This document shows, in pieces, positions 1 through 8,814 of a stretch of 64,000 bases of DNA. This DNA comes from an uncultured Rhodospirillales bacterium (GTDB lineage Bacteria; Pseudomonadota; Alphaproteobacteria; Kiloniellales; Kiloniellaceae). Location: positions 1-64,000 of the forward strand of contig CAJXUS010000016.1 in NCBI GenBank assembly GCA_913060675.1, given 5' to 3'. Both the position numbers and the translations under genes were made by a program. Positions within the stretch are counted from its first letter, which is position 1. Each line of letters starts with the position of its first letter. The notes beneath the pieces were generated by a model. The model had not been told where the DNA came from and did not search any database. It saw nothing but the letters and a program-made list of their open reading frames with translations.

Positions 1-294
1 GGTCAGTCCAAACTCGGCCAAGCGCTTTTCAGACACTACAATCTAGATACCGTAAATTTTGAGACCAACCTTTTGATTTCCAAAGGGCGTGCTTATGGGA
101 AGATGTCTGCCTTTTCTAATTGCATGTCCCTTCTCCCCTATCCTGCTCGCATCCTATCCTTTTCAGGCCTAATCCCCTCTCCCCTAGATAATTGGCTTTA
201 CGACAGGATCGCGCAAAATCGCTATAGCTTCTTTGGTAAGAGTGAGAGCTGCTTAGTGCCAACTGATGACTTAAAGCGGCGGTTCCTGGAATAA
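1..294 (+). CDS. DCC-family (DUF393) thiol-disulfide oxidoreductase-like protein, C-terminal part
   Basis: The reading frame is open from the first base of the window, so the gene starts upstream and only about 97 C-terminal residues are visible. They show the pattern of the DCC/DUF393 family: a buried hydrophobic stretch ending in IPSPLDNWLYDRIAQNRYSF, followed by FGKSESCLVPTDDLKRRF before the stop. The family name comes from an N-terminal DxxCxxC motif, which lies outside the window and cannot be checked. These are small thioredoxin-like proteins of mostly unproven function. A non-coding gap of 144 bp separates it from ynbA, so it is probably a separate unit. Confidence 0.7.
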   Translation, partial: GQSKLGQALFRHYNLDTVNFETNLLISKGRAYGKMSAFSNCMSLLPYPARILSFSGLIPSPLDNWLYDRIAQNRYSFFGKSESCLVPTDDLKRRFLE

Positions 295-438
295 TCATTT
301 TCGCAGACCCACAGATGTTTACCAGTTCCTTTTCTGTGGCACATTTCCTTGAGATCCCCATAGAAACATTTACAACTTCCACGCTCAGGCCGTAGTATCC
401 CAACATAATCATGCAATAAGTGTTGTGGGGGAAAAGGC

Positions 439-1077
439 GTGATCACCATTTATGATCTGAAACCACGGTTTCAGAATCTGTTACGGCCAATTTGTAGTGG
501 GCTTGTGAATAGAGGCATTACTGCCAACCAAGTAACCATATCGGCCATTGTACTGTCTGCATTAGGGGGGATTTGGATCGCCTTATCCCCTGATCAGAAC
601 CTTCCACTTCTTATACTACCGATCATTCTTTTCATCCGCATGGCCTTAAATGCCATAGACGGTATGATGGCACGAGAATTTAATCAAAAGAGCAACCTCG
701 GCGCAGTATTAAATGAGCTTGGTGATATCATAGCCGATGTAGTGCTTTATATACCGTTTGTGATGATTGCAGGTGTTTCAGCTCCCCTTTGCACAACCGT
801 TGTTTTGCTCGGTATTATCGTCGAGATGATCGGTGTTATTTCAGTGCAAATCGGTGGATCTCGCCGTTACGACGGCCCTTTTGGTAAAAGTGATCGGGCC
901 TTTGCATTTGGCTTGTTGGCCGTGTTGTTAGCGTTTGACTTTATTCCGCCTCCTTGGTCTGATTATTACTTATCATTACTGATCCTTCTCTCTTGTTACA
1001 CGGTCTTTAATCGCGCTCGTCTTGCCTTGAATGAAGCAGGAAGCCAGCCCAAAAATCAATCTGGAAACCAACCATGA
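439..1077 (+). CDS. ynbA: YnbA-like CDP-alcohol phosphatidyltransferase family membrane protein
   Basis: This 212-residue multi-span membrane protein belongs to the CDP-alcohol phosphatidyltransferase superfamily, which joins a CDP-activated lipid to an alcohol. The signature is at about residues 74-100 (AIDGMMARE, then NLGAVLNELGD). The usual motif is DxxDGxxARx8GxxxDxxxD. Here the first and third aspartates are both asparagine, the same substitutions I recall in Escherichia coli YnbA, which this protein resembles along its length. The start is GTG at 439 after a G-rich stretch. It overlaps ynbB by four bases (ATGA), so translation is probably coupled. The substrate is unknown, and the altered metal-site residues suggest chemistry unlike that of PgsA or PssA. 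Confidence 0.82.
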   Translation: MITIYDLKPRFQNLLRPICSGLVNRGITANQVTISAIVLSALGGIWIALSPDQNLPLLILPIILFIRMALNAIDGMMAREFNQKSNLGAVLNELGDIIADVVLYIPFVMIAGVSAPLCTTVVLLGIIVEMIGVISVQIGGSRRYDGPFGKSDRAFAFGLLAVLLAFDFIPPPWSDYYLSLLILLSCYTVFNRARLALNEAGSQPKNQSGNQP

Positions 1078-2042
1078 ATTTTATTCAAAATTTACCCGTT
1101 CCAGAAAATTTACTATATGCCATAGCTGGTGTTTTCGCTCTTTTGACAGTCGCGACAGTTATCGTTGCGATCATGCGTCGCGGAAAAGAACCCGAAGACC
1201 ACCTTGAACTTTGGCTCAGGGTAAAATCCTGGTGGTATATGATCTCCATATTCACCTTTGCCATCGTCATTAATCGAACTCTATCAATTGTATTTCTGGG
1301 GCTGATTTCTTTTCTTGCCCTCAAAGAATATCTCTCGATGATTCCGACAAGACGTGCGGATCGCCGTGTTCTTTTCTGGGCTTATATTGCGATACCCATT
1401 CAATACTATTGGGTGTATGCAGGCTGGTACGGCATGTTCATCATATTCATTCCGATTTGGGTATTTCTGTTCCTACCTTTTCGCATGGTTTTACAGGGAG
1501 AAACCCAAGGTTTTCTTCGTGCAATCGGCACCTTGAATTGGGGGTTGATGATGACGGTATTCAGCCTATCCCATGCGGCCTTTCTCTTGGTCCTTCCAGA
1601 AACTGCCCTTTCAACCGACTATCCAGTATTCGATAAAAGTGGCGCGGCTCTTCTGTTCTTGCTCGTCTTATTAACTCAATTTAACGATGTTGCTCAGTAT
1701 GTTTGGGGACGCCTTATTGGTGGCCCGAAAATCATTCCTAAGGTAAGCCCAGGAAAAACCTGGGCAGGATTTTTAGGAGGAATGTTTTCCACTGCGCTCT
1801 TGTCACTCGCCTTAGCTCCTTACCTTTCCCCCATGTCATTACTGATGGCTGGATTGGCAGGCGCCATAATATCTTTTTCTGGTTTTATAGGGGATGTAAC
1901 GATATCAGCTGTTAAACGAGATCTCAGGGTAAAGGATACAGGGAATACAATCCCTGGCCATGGAGGTTTGCTTGATCGCATTGACAGCTTGACCTACACC
2001 GCTCCCATTTTCTTTCATTTCCTCCGATATTTTTACTACTAA
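1074..2042 (+). CDS. ynbB: YnbB-like phosphatidate cytidylyltransferase (CdsA family)
   Basis: This 322-residue polytopic membrane protein is of the CdsA family, which makes CDP-diacylglycerol from CTP and phosphatidate. The C-terminal signature is clear: KVSPGKTWAGFLGG near residue 223, SGFIGDVTISAVKRDL near residue 270, and KDTGNTIPGHGGLLDRIDSL near residue 290, including the acidic residues that bind metal. It is longer than a minimal CdsA and matches the YnbB subgroup, including a TQFNDVAQYVWGR segment. It starts inside the last codons of ynbA and is followed after three bases by an acyltransferase. Together the three could make a phospholipid separately from the main pathway. The housekeeping cdsA is expected elsewhere in the genome. 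Confidence 0.85.
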   Translation: MNFIQNLPVPENLLYAIAGVFALLTVATVIVAIMRRGKEPEDHLELWLRVKSWWYMISIFTFAIVINRTLSIVFLGLISFLALKEYLSMIPTRRADRRVLFWAYIAIPIQYYWVYAGWYGMFIIFIPIWVFLFLPFRMVLQGETQGFLRAIGTLNWGLMMTVFSLSHAAFLLVLPETALSTDYPVFDKSGAALLFLLVLLTQFNDVAQYVWGRLIGGPKIIPKVSPGKTWAGFLGGMFSTALLSLALAPYLSPMSLLMAGLAGAIISFSGFIGDVTISAVKRDLRVKDTGNTIPGHGGLLDRIDSLTYTAPIFFHFLRYFYY

Positions 2043-2045
2043 GCT

Positions 2046-2684
2046 ATGCTGAACAAATTACTCCGTACCCTGTTTTTTCTACTAATTGTCCGACCGTTAG
2101 TTCTGCTTGGGTTGGGTTTAAATATACGAAACCGTATGGGACTGCCCTCAAAAGGGCCCGCGGTCATCGTGGCCAATCATAATTCACACCTTGATACTTT
2201 GGTAATCCTATCTTTATTTCCGCTGGCTTTATTGCCCAGATTACGCCCTGTTGCCGCAGCAGATTATTTTTTGCGAAACCCTTTACTCGCCTGGTTTGCG
2301 ACAAAGATCATTGGCATCATCCCCGTTGCAAGATCTCAGAAAGGTGGCAATCCCCTCGCTCTTAGTTTTGAAGCTTTAAGTCGTGATGAAATATTGATCA
2401 TTTTTCCAGAGGGTTCACGAGGCACCCCAGAAGAGTTGACCCGGTTCAAAAAGGGGGTTGCTCTGATCAGTAAAAAACATCCAGAAGTCCCAATAATACC
2501 GCTTTTCCTTCATGGCCTTGGTAAAGCCCTCCCTCGAGGAGAGGCCGTGTTTGTTCCCTTCTTTTGTGACGTCTTTGTCGGGTCCCCCCAGACATGGGAA
2601 GGTAATAAAGAGCAATTCATGCAGCAACTTGAAGAACAGATGGCAGGCCTCGCAGAACAGGGTAATTTCCCCCTATGGGATTAA
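2046..2684 (+). CDS. PlsC-like 1-acylglycerol-3-phosphate acyltransferase
   Basis: This 212-residue acyltransferase probably esterifies lysophosphatidate or a related lysolipid. The catalytic NHNSHLD block (HxxxxD type) is at about residue 44, and the substrate-binding block FPEGSRGTPEE is near residue 120. An N-terminal hydrophobic segment (residues 5-25) anchors it in the membrane. It follows ynbB after three bases with no obvious ribosome binding site of its own, so it is probably translated by coupling. As I recall, E. coli ynbC encodes a larger hydrolase/acyltransferase fusion at this operon position. Here the acyltransferase stands alone. Confidence 0.85.
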   Translation: MLNKLLRTLFFLLIVRPLVLLGLGLNIRNRMGLPSKGPAVIVANHNSHLDTLVILSLFPLALLPRLRPVAAADYFLRNPLLAWFATKIIGIIPVARSQKGGNPLALSFEALSRDEILIIFPEGSRGTPEELTRFKKGVALISKKHPEVPIIPLFLHGLGKALPRGEAVFVPFFCDVFVGSPQTWEGNKEQFMQQLEEQMAGLAEQGNFPLWD

Positions 2685-3226
2685 AAGGAAATTATCTGGT
2701 CTCTTTTCTATGGGGGCTTGCCGAGGCCACCTTCTTTTTTATCGTTCCAGATGTTTTTCTGAGTTATCTCAGCGTTAAGTACAATTTAAAAGTATCAATA
2801 ATATCAGCCTTATTTTCTTTGGTTGGCGCCTTGATTGGGGGGCTTGTTCTTTATCACCTCGGGAAGGAATACTCCCAAAATATCATACTATTTATCGTCA
2901 CTTTACCCGCGATTAGCCCTGAAATGATTGAGAGCGTCGAACTCAACTTAAAACAGTCTGGCTTGATCAGTCTTTTTACCGGCGCAATCAGCGGTGTTCC
3001 CTACAAAATATTTGCCGTCCAAGCAGGACAATTATCTATCCCGATGGGTGCGTTTATTGCGGTCTCCATACCCGCACGTTTGTTTAGATGGTTCCTTGTC
3101 ATATTCATCAGCAATATTATTGGAAAGCACTTATCAAAACGGTGGTCTAAAAATGTAGCGATTAAGGCCCTCCTCCTCTTTTGGGTTATTTTTTACAGCC
3201 TCTTTTTTCTAATGATGCCGAACTAG
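2675..3226 (+). CDS. Small polytopic membrane protein, VTT/DedA-like
   Basis: This 183-residue very hydrophobic protein has about five predicted membrane segments. The middle carries a DedA/VTT-like pattern: a glycine-rich segment (GALIGGLVLYHLG) near residue 55, a helix with FTGAISGVPYKIFAVQAGQL near residue 110, and an arginine pair in PARLFRWF near residue 140. VTT-domain proteins are proposed lipid scramblases or transporters, which fits an operon making membrane lipids. The start overlaps the acyltransferase by ten bases and the end overlaps the convergent LysR gene by four. The family assignment comes from pattern only; unknown membrane protein is the safe reading. Confidence 0.6.
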   Translation: MGLKGNYLVSFLWGLAEATFFFIVPDVFLSYLSVKYNLKVSIISALFSLVGALIGGLVLYHLGKEYSQNIILFIVTLPAISPEMIESVELNLKQSGLISLFTGAISGVPYKIFAVQAGQLSIPMGAFIAVSIPARLFRWFLVIFISNIIGKHLSKRWSKNVAIKALLLFWVIFYSLFFLMMPN

Positions 3227-4113
3227 CCTCGAGCTTTAATCTGGTATTTAGGTTGAGGGCGTTCCCCCTCGATCAAAGGCTTCCACTGTTCCATTGCCTC
3301 ATAAAGGAAATCGAGCAACACCCGGACGCGTCGGTTTTCCTTGATATCGGCATGTACAAGAACCCACATTGTGTTGTCGGATACCAATTCAGTATCCGGC
3401 ACTCTACAGAGCAAGGGGTCGCTATCGCCCATATAACAGGGTAGCATTCCAATTCCCATGCCATCGCGTAACATGACTTGAACCGAATTAGCTGACGTGG
3501 CCGTCGCAGAAATTCTTGCCGGAATTACAGGTTTTGCCGCACCTTCATAGCTCTGTGATATCCAACGATCCAACGCCGGACGATTGGCAAGGTATCCCCA
3601 TGAAGCATAACAAGCGAGAGGGCTTTCCGCGATCCTGCGCCCCACAGCATTTGGTGGAGGATTACGGGTAATTCTAATAACCACATCAGCTTCTCTTTGA
3701 TCCAACTTAGCCATAAGATCTGAGCTCTCCATGGTTAGCTCTACCATAGGATAACGTTCTTGAAACGCAGCGATTGTTGGGTGCAGTATACTTAGGAACA
3801 GGGTTTCTGACATCGAGAGCCGAACTTTACCAGCGATCTGTGTCTCTCGTGAAAACACGCGCCGATCCAGCTCTTGCATTGCAATTTCAGCCTCTTCGGC
3901 AGCAGGTAATATTTCCCGCCCAACCTCACTTAAGTTAACCCCATGAGTGACCCGTTCGAAGAGTGAAACACCAATTGTTTCTTCTAAAATTCGTAACCGC
4001 CTGGAGACAGTGGCATGGGTTACTTTCAAACGGCGAGACGCCCCTCTGACAGAACCTGATCTGCTCAAGGCCAAAAATATTCGAATGTCATCCCAATTAA
4101 AAGATTGGATCAT
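3223..4113 (-). CDS. LysR-family transcriptional regulator
   Basis: This 296-residue LysR-type regulator has an N-terminal winged helix-turn-helix (residues 8-65: FLALSRSGSVRGASRRL, then THATVSRRLRILEE) and a periplasmic-binding-like effector domain to about residue 290. It belongs to the branch with a short effector domain, in which the recognition helix reads THATVSRR. It is transcribed away from the small gene at 4217, about 100 bp away, which is the most likely target. Its 3' end meets the end of the lipid operon. No effector can be named. Confidence 0.9.
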   Translation of the reverse strand: MIQSFNWDDIRIFLALSRSGSVRGASRRLKVTHATVSRRLRILEETIGVSLFERVTHGVNLSEVGREILPAAEEAEIAMQELDRRVFSRETQIAGKVRLSMSETLFLSILHPTIAAFQERYPMVELTMESSDLMAKLDQREADVVIRITRNPPPNAVGRRIAESPLACYASWGYLANRPALDRWISQSYEGAAKPVIPARISATATSANSVQVMLRDGMGIGMLPCYMGDSDPLLCRVPDTELVSDNTMWVLVHADIKENRRVRVLLDFLYEAMEQWKPLIEGERPQPKYQIKARG

Positions 4114-4216
4114 TTTTCATCCACACTGGTTTAATTTTGGATAATTACATAACCAGGCCTTCTCTGTCATCTTTTTCTCAAGCCCAAATACAACAAACCT
4201 TAAATGGAGAAAATTG

Positions 4217-4504
4217 ATGAAATACCAAGCTACTCTTATCGAAGCTGATATTCGCGAAGGCATGAACGGAGAAATGAGCATCGCTATCGAAGTCGATGGC
4301 AAACAGTTGGCTTCGCTGGATTATTTCTGGACACCAGAACACTTCACAGCACGCTTCAACGGCTCCGCTCCCTCCATGCCAAAACCTGCGCACCCAATAG
4401 CCTTTTTGGGGAAGCCAATTGAGAGCATTAACGCCCTCAAAACGTCAATGGATACATCGCCTGTCGACGTCTTTAAAAACAACATTGTCGAGTTCGAAGT
4501 TTAA
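4217..4504 (+). CDS. Hypothetical protein, 95 residues
   Basis: I do not recognise this small acidic, soluble protein. The ATG at 4217 is preferred to the TTG at 4214 because GGAGA (4206-4210) lies six bases before it. The sequence has no signal peptide or membrane segment. It is read divergently from the LysR gene at 3223-4113 and is followed after 33 bp by a secreted hypothetical protein on the same strand, so all three may form one regulatory unit. Confidence 0.65.
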   Translation: MKYQATLIEADIREGMNGEMSIAIEVDGKQLASLDYFWTPEHFTARFNGSAPSMPKPAHPIAFLGKPIESINALKTSMDTSPVDVFKNNIVEFEV

Positions 4505-4537
4505 ATAACGGCTGCCCCTAAACACAGGAGATTCAAA

Positions 4538-5236
4538 TTGAATAAATTTTCGACACTATTTTGCACGTTGTCTTTCACGTTTTTGAATTCAGTTCTGGCG
4601 ATAGCAGAAACGCCCTCACATGGCATCCTTGCACTTCTTGGAGTAAACGACACGTCGAGCTATGACAATCTACTCTCAAGTTTTGAAGAAAAAGCACAAT
4701 CCATGAATTGTGCCATCCTTCGTGAAGGTCCCGTTGTTGCCGAGGACGGTGATATCGACCTAGATCAACCCAATCGATTTATCTATTTTGATTGTGAGAC
4801 ATCACTATTGGGAAGCTCAAATGGGCGGGACTTCCTGACTGACCTTGGCAAAGGTACTGACTACATTGCAGCTATGGAAGGCACACCTTTCTTCCAAGAT
4901 TCCGCCTCTTTTAAAAGGAACGCTGGAGAACGCTCCTATATCCTTAAGGTTAGCCACTACAACAACTCTAATCCTAAAAAAAGAGATCTCGATTTTGCTC
5001 ATTTGGGTGAAACTGTTCAACCGCGTGCTGATGCCTATCAACTGGAATCATTCGTTGGCACGACCCGAGCATACGGCATGCCAACACCCGACGAAGCTGT
5101 GGTGCTGTACTATGATAACGCCGCTGCGGGGGATCGTTTCCGAGATAACAATCCAGATGTTCTCAACAAGGTCGTCGACTTTAACGACAAGCATCTGACC
5201 GATTACATTTATTATTTTGCCCAAAGCAGAAGATAA
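4538..5236 (+). CDS. Secreted hypothetical protein
   Basis: This 232-residue protein starts at TTG; the codon is supported by AGGAG (4526-4530) seven bases upstream. The N-terminus is a typical Sec signal peptide (basic MNK, hydrophobic core, cleavage probably after the alanines near residue 22-24). The mature part holds two cysteines (MNCAIL and YFDCETS) that could form a disulfide in the periplasm. It is otherwise soluble, mixed in charge and of no family I know. It probably shares a transcript with the gene at 4217. Confidence 0.7.
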   Translation: MNKFSTLFCTLSFTFLNSVLAIAETPSHGILALLGVNDTSSYDNLLSSFEEKAQSMNCAILREGPVVAEDGDIDLDQPNRFIYFDCETSLLGSSNGRDFLTDLGKGTDYIAAMEGTPFFQDSASFKRNAGERSYILKVSHYNNSNPKKRDLDFAHLGETVQPRADAYQLESFVGTTRAYGMPTPDEAVVLYYDNAAAGDRFRDNNPDVLNKVVDFNDKHLTDYIYYFAQSRR

Positions 5237-5250
5237 GGTTGCTTTAAATA

Positions 5251-5280
5251 GCGTAAGTCAGCCCTGAAGCTGGCTTACGC
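5251..5280. terminator. Hairpin between convergent genes, possible bidirectional terminator
   Basis: GCGTAAGTCAGC and GCTGGCTTACGC form a 12-bp stem with one G-U pair around the loop CCTGAA. It lies between the secreted protein (+) and the hydrolase (-), and covers the last codons of the hydrolase. There is no strong T-run on either side, so termination would be weak or factor-assisted. Confidence 0.45.
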
Positions 5281-6103
5281 TCCAATTGAACAGGGTACTT
5301 TTTGGATTGGCGAGCTCTGTGACCACAGATAGATGGTGACAACCAGATACTGACATTCTCTCTATGAGATTTTTCTCACTCTGCCAGGTATCACGTAAAT
5401 TATCCGATTGTTTATGAAAAGCAGAACTCTCATCTTCTCCAACAGCAAGGAGTAGAGGACAAGAGTTCTCAAATGTCATGAAGAGAGGACTAAGCGCTGT
5501 AGCCTCGTCCTTATCAAGACCAAGTTTTATATTAATTGAGGTCAGGACAAGTTGGGACACATCAAACAGACCGCTGATTGCAATCGCGCTATGAATAGGG
5601 TGCACGTCTTCGGGCAACCCGTACTTACTCCAATTTGTAGCAAGCAATATCCCAACCAAATGTCCACCTGCAGAATGGCCCGAGATTTGAACTTTCTCTC
5701 GGTCATATCCGTATTCCTCTGCATGCTGCCAGAGCCAGGAAAACCCCTGGCGGACCTCTTCTACGATATCTCGAAGAGAAACATCTGGGCATAAATCATA
5801 ACCAATCATGGCAACAGAAACGCCTTTGTCCAAAAAAGCTTCCGCAAGAAAATTGGATTGGCTTTTATCCATCGCTTGCCAATACCCGCCATGAATAAAG
5901 ACATGCAAAGGCGCGTCTTTTTCCTGAGCAGGATAGATATCCAACTTTGCTCTCGGACCAGATCCATAAACCAGATCAAGATGGCCCTCGACCTTGTCAC
6001 GAAAAACGTTTGAACGTTTGTCCCATTCCGCAAAAATTTCTTGAAACGTCGGAATCGCCGCTCGAACGCTATAGAGCTTTTCAAGATTAGGGTCGATGGT
6101 CAT
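5258..6103 (-). CDS. Alpha/beta hydrolase, kynurenine-formamidase/esterase type
   Basis: This 281-residue cytoplasmic alpha/beta-hydrolase has the HGGYW oxyanion motif (about residue 91) typical of kynurenine formamidases and related carboxylesterases. The nucleophile elbow GHSAGGH is near residue 143, with the serine as nucleophile. The probable acid is the aspartate in GEDES (about residue 217) and the base is one of the histidines in GCHHLS (about residue 253). Length and motifs fit the AFMID-type arylformamidase or esterase/lipase group. No other kynurenine-pathway gene is nearby, so the substrate is open. Confidence 0.8.
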   Translation of the reverse strand: MTIDPNLEKLYSVRAAIPTFQEIFAEWDKRSNVFRDKVEGHLDLVYGSGPRAKLDIYPAQEKDAPLHVFIHGGYWQAMDKSQSNFLAEAFLDKGVSVAMIGYDLCPDVSLRDIVEEVRQGFSWLWQHAEEYGYDREKVQISGHSAGGHLVGILLATNWSKYGLPEDVHPIHSAIAISGLFDVSQLVLTSINIKLGLDKDEATALSPLFMTFENSCPLLLAVGEDESSAFHKQSDNLRDTWQSEKNLIERMSVSGCHHLSVVTELANPKSTLFNWSVSQLQG

Positions 6104-6603
6104 TTTTTATACACCTAGCAAGACTGATCAGCCCTGACCAGTCGATATGTTCCCATCCATAGCGCGCGGGAAATTCCCCTCTCATTTTTCAGAAACGGTA
6201 GTCCAAGCCTTATGAACAGGCAACTTATAATAAAATTTATAGCATGACTACAGAGTAGTTACGGATGCGAGGATCCCGAACCAAGGCAACATACCTAATC
6301 TCCTTCAAGCAGTATCGACTTTTCCATATTCAACCTCTCCATGCAGATGCATAGGGGCCATGCAAAAGATGCCCCCTAGTTTGGCTTGACCCGCTGAAGC
6401 CATTCCTATATTGCTGCCTCACTTCGCGGAAATGCGTGGGCTTGTCCTATGTATTATACGCTCTGAAAAGGGGTTTTAATAATGACCCCGCCTTGATCTA
6501 TTGCGCTTATCCTTGTGTTGGACATTATGTCTCCAAAAGTGCGGCGAAGAGCTAGATTGATCCAGGTATAGCCTTCACCATGCTTTTAAAGGACTTTTCC
6601 TGC
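6104..6603. other. Non-coding stretch upstream of rhlE
   Basis: About 500 bp without a convincing gene on either strand. It must hold the promoters of the divergent hydrolase and helicase genes. A small hairpin (GGGGCCAT ... ATGCCCCC, about 6355-6377) and a GGGGT ... ACCCC pair near 6472-6495 can be drawn, but neither has a T-run or a recognisable regulatory family. A long 5' leader would be normal for a cold- or stress-regulated DEAD-box helicase. I see no clear promoter. Confidence 0.4.
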
Positions 6604-7956
6604 ATGACTCAGTTTTCCGAGCTCAATCTTATTGAGCCGCTTCAACGTGCTATCGACGCACAAGGTTTCACTGCGCCTACAGCTATTCAATCTCAAGCTA
6701 TTCCAGTTCTGATGGCTGGCAAAGATGTCATTGGTCTGTCTCAGACTGGTGGCGGTAAAACAGCAGCTTTTGTACTTCCGCTACTTCAACGTCTAGCTGA
6801 AAACAAAGAGCGCTACACTCCAAATCATCCGCAAGCTCTCATCCTGGCACCGACCCGTGAAATTGCTCTGCAAATTGGTCAAGTTCTTCGTGCCTTCACG
6901 AAGTTCCTACCTTTGCATTACACTACTGTAACCGGTGGCGCCCCGATGTTCCCTCAGTTCCGTGATCTTAATCGCGGCGTGAACATCTTGGTTGCGACAC
7001 CTGGTCGTCTTATCGATCACGTAAAACGTGGCTCTGTTAAATTCGATCACACAACAACACTGATCCTCGACGAAGCAGATCGCATGCTCGATCTCGGTTT
7101 TTCTGATGAAGTAACCGAAATCGCAAACAGTCTGCCTAAAGAACACCAGACGGTTCTTTTCTCAGCTACTATGCCTAAATCAGTTGATCGTTTGATCAGC
7201 AAATTGCTGACGAACCCAGTTCGTATCGAAACAGCAAAAGAATCTACTACTGCTGCAAACGTTACACAGCGCGCATTTTATGTTCATGGCGGTCAAAAAC
7301 AGGCCCTTCTTGGTCACGTTCTCGACAAACACCCTGGCGAACGCGTCCTAGTTTTCATGCAAACAAAAGCAGAGTGCGATCGCTGGTGTGACGCTCTTCG
7401 TGAAGAGGGCCGTAAAGTCGATGCCATCCATGGTGACAAGCAACAACGTATTCGTACCAAGGTAATGAATAAGTTCCGTCGTGGTGACATCGATGTTTTG
7501 GTTGCTACAGATGTTGCAGCTCGCGGTATTGACGTAAAAGACATTAAAGTTGTTGTTAATATTGACCTTCCTACTGATCCTGAAAACTACGTACACCGTA
7601 TTGGGCGTACTGGGCGTGCAGATGCAGTAGGTGATGCCTATTCATTCTGCTCTCCAAAAGAAATTGGCACACTTAAACGGATTGAAAAATCAATCCGCCA
7701 GGATATCACCGTAGAAAAGGATCACCCTTTCCACGTTGAAATCAGCAGCCGTGATGCTTATTCGCAAAAACCAGCTAATCGTCGCGGACGTTCCTTTGCC
7801 AAACCAGGCGGCGGCGGCAAACCCGGTGCAGGTGGCCGCGGACGCGGTGGCCCAGCTAAGCCTCGCAACGGTGCTGGATTTGGTGGTCGCCCTGCACAAA
7901 ATGCAAACGGCGAGAACAGATCTCAAAAAAGATTTACAAAACGTCAGGCCGCTTAA
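6604..7956 (+). CDS. rhlE: ATP-dependent DEAD-box RNA helicase, RhlE type
   Basis: This is a DEAD-box helicase that remodels RNA in ribosome assembly or decay. In order it shows the Q motif (FTAPTAIQSQAIP), motif I SQTGGGKT (slightly changed from AxTGxGKT), PTREIALQ, TPGRL, DEAD, SAT, then the second RecA domain with ATDVAARGID and HRIGRTGRA. The last 70 residues are a low-complexity tail rich in glycine, arginine and alanine, typical of RhlE RNA-binding tails. I prefer the ATG at 6604 because the family homology starts there (MTQFSEL) and AAGGA lies upstream; an in-frame ATG at 6580 would add eight residues. A strong terminator follows. Confidence 0.93.
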   Translation: MTQFSELNLIEPLQRAIDAQGFTAPTAIQSQAIPVLMAGKDVIGLSQTGGGKTAAFVLPLLQRLAENKERYTPNHPQALILAPTREIALQIGQVLRAFTKFLPLHYTTVTGGAPMFPQFRDLNRGVNILVATPGRLIDHVKRGSVKFDHTTTLILDEADRMLDLGFSDEVTEIANSLPKEHQTVLFSATMPKSVDRLISKLLTNPVRIETAKESTTAANVTQRAFYVHGGQKQALLGHVLDKHPGERVLVFMQTKAECDRWCDALREEGRKVDAIHGDKQQRIRTKVMNKFRRGDIDVLVATDVAARGIDVKDIKVVVNIDLPTDPENYVHRIGRTGRADAVGDAYSFCSPKEIGTLKRIEKSIRQDITVEKDHPFHVEISSRDAYSQKPANRRGRSFAKPGGGGKPGAGGRGRGGPAKPRNGAGFGGRPAQNANGENRSQKRFTKRQAA

Positions 7957-7986
7957 CAGCTCAACGTTTAATCTTCAGAACTTAAT

Positions 7987-8025
7987 AAAAAAGGAAGGCA
8001 GCCTCACGGTTGCCTTCCTTTTTAT
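7987..8025 (+). terminator. Rho-independent terminator of rhlE
   Basis: AAGGAAGGCA (7991-8000) pairs perfectly with TGCCTTCCTT (8011-8020) around a ten-base loop. A run of T follows and a run of A precedes the stem, so it could also serve the convergent PAS gene. Confidence 0.9.
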
Positions 8026-8043
8026 TACCTATATTTTTTTGAG

Positions 8044-8517
8044 CTATAGATGAATGAAATTCGTATAAGCAACAACCATATTTACAGTATCATCATCGTC
8101 TGATAGTGGCAGGAAAATTACGTCGCCTTGCCGTAAGGAAGCCACTTCAGAGAGCACCCCCTCTTGATCAAAGACCGGGCATTTCTTTTCCGAGACAATT
8201 TCATAATTGGTCAATACGTCTTCAACCGTCGTTCCCAAAACTCCTTCTCGAACTTCGCAGCCCGTCGGATCAAAACCGCGCGCACTTACTTCTTTGGTTC
8301 CGACCAATCGGTATATAAAATTTAATGGCTCGTGCTTCACGTCGACCAGAATGAGACTTGATAAAAAGGTTTTCATTTCTATAGGGTCGAGGTCTGAGCG
8401 CGAAGGCATCATGCGGCCGTGGCGCTTTGAGTCCCAATAATTATAAAACGACAATATCTTATCTGGGCAATCATCCAAGAAGTCTAAGGTCGTTGATCGT
8501 TTATATTCTTGTATCAT
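8044..8517 (-). CDS. PAS-domain protein of the PF07310 (PAS_5) type
   Basis: This 157-residue soluble protein has the layout of the alphaproteobacterial PAS_5 family: a tyrosine/tryptophan segment (SFYNYWDSKR), MPSRSDLDPIEMK, a hydrophobic strand (SSLILVDV), then FIYRLVGTKEVSARG followed by DPTGCEV. Such proteins are usually single PAS sensors with no output domain, and what they sense is unknown. It faces the helicase terminator. No partner gene is nearby. Confidence 0.8.
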   Translation of the reverse strand: MIQEYKRSTTLDFLDDCPDKILSFYNYWDSKRHGRMMPSRSDLDPIEMKTFLSSLILVDVKHEPLNFIYRLVGTKEVSARGFDPTGCEVREGVLGTTVEDVLTNYEIVSEKKCPVFDQEGVLSEVASLRQGDVIFLPLSDDDDTVNMVVAYTNFIHL

Positions 8518-8814
8518 CTCGTCACAACAATTCTGTATGATTACAAAATTACCTTTTAATCGATTATTAAAAATCCTACCAAAACCAGCCCCCTTATAAG
8601 AATTCCCCTACACGACAACTCTCTATCGTAAATATATAGTTACATCTTCATCTCACAGCTATTCGCAATAGTACCTAGGGATTATTTTCCCATCAATTGA
8701 TTAATTTTATAATCCCTCGATCGTCCAATATGAAATGAAATGTTGCTAAGAGTGAGTATGCCTGCTTCATTGTTGCTTAGCTCTATTCACTCTTTGAACA
8801 CGACCGCAGATAGC

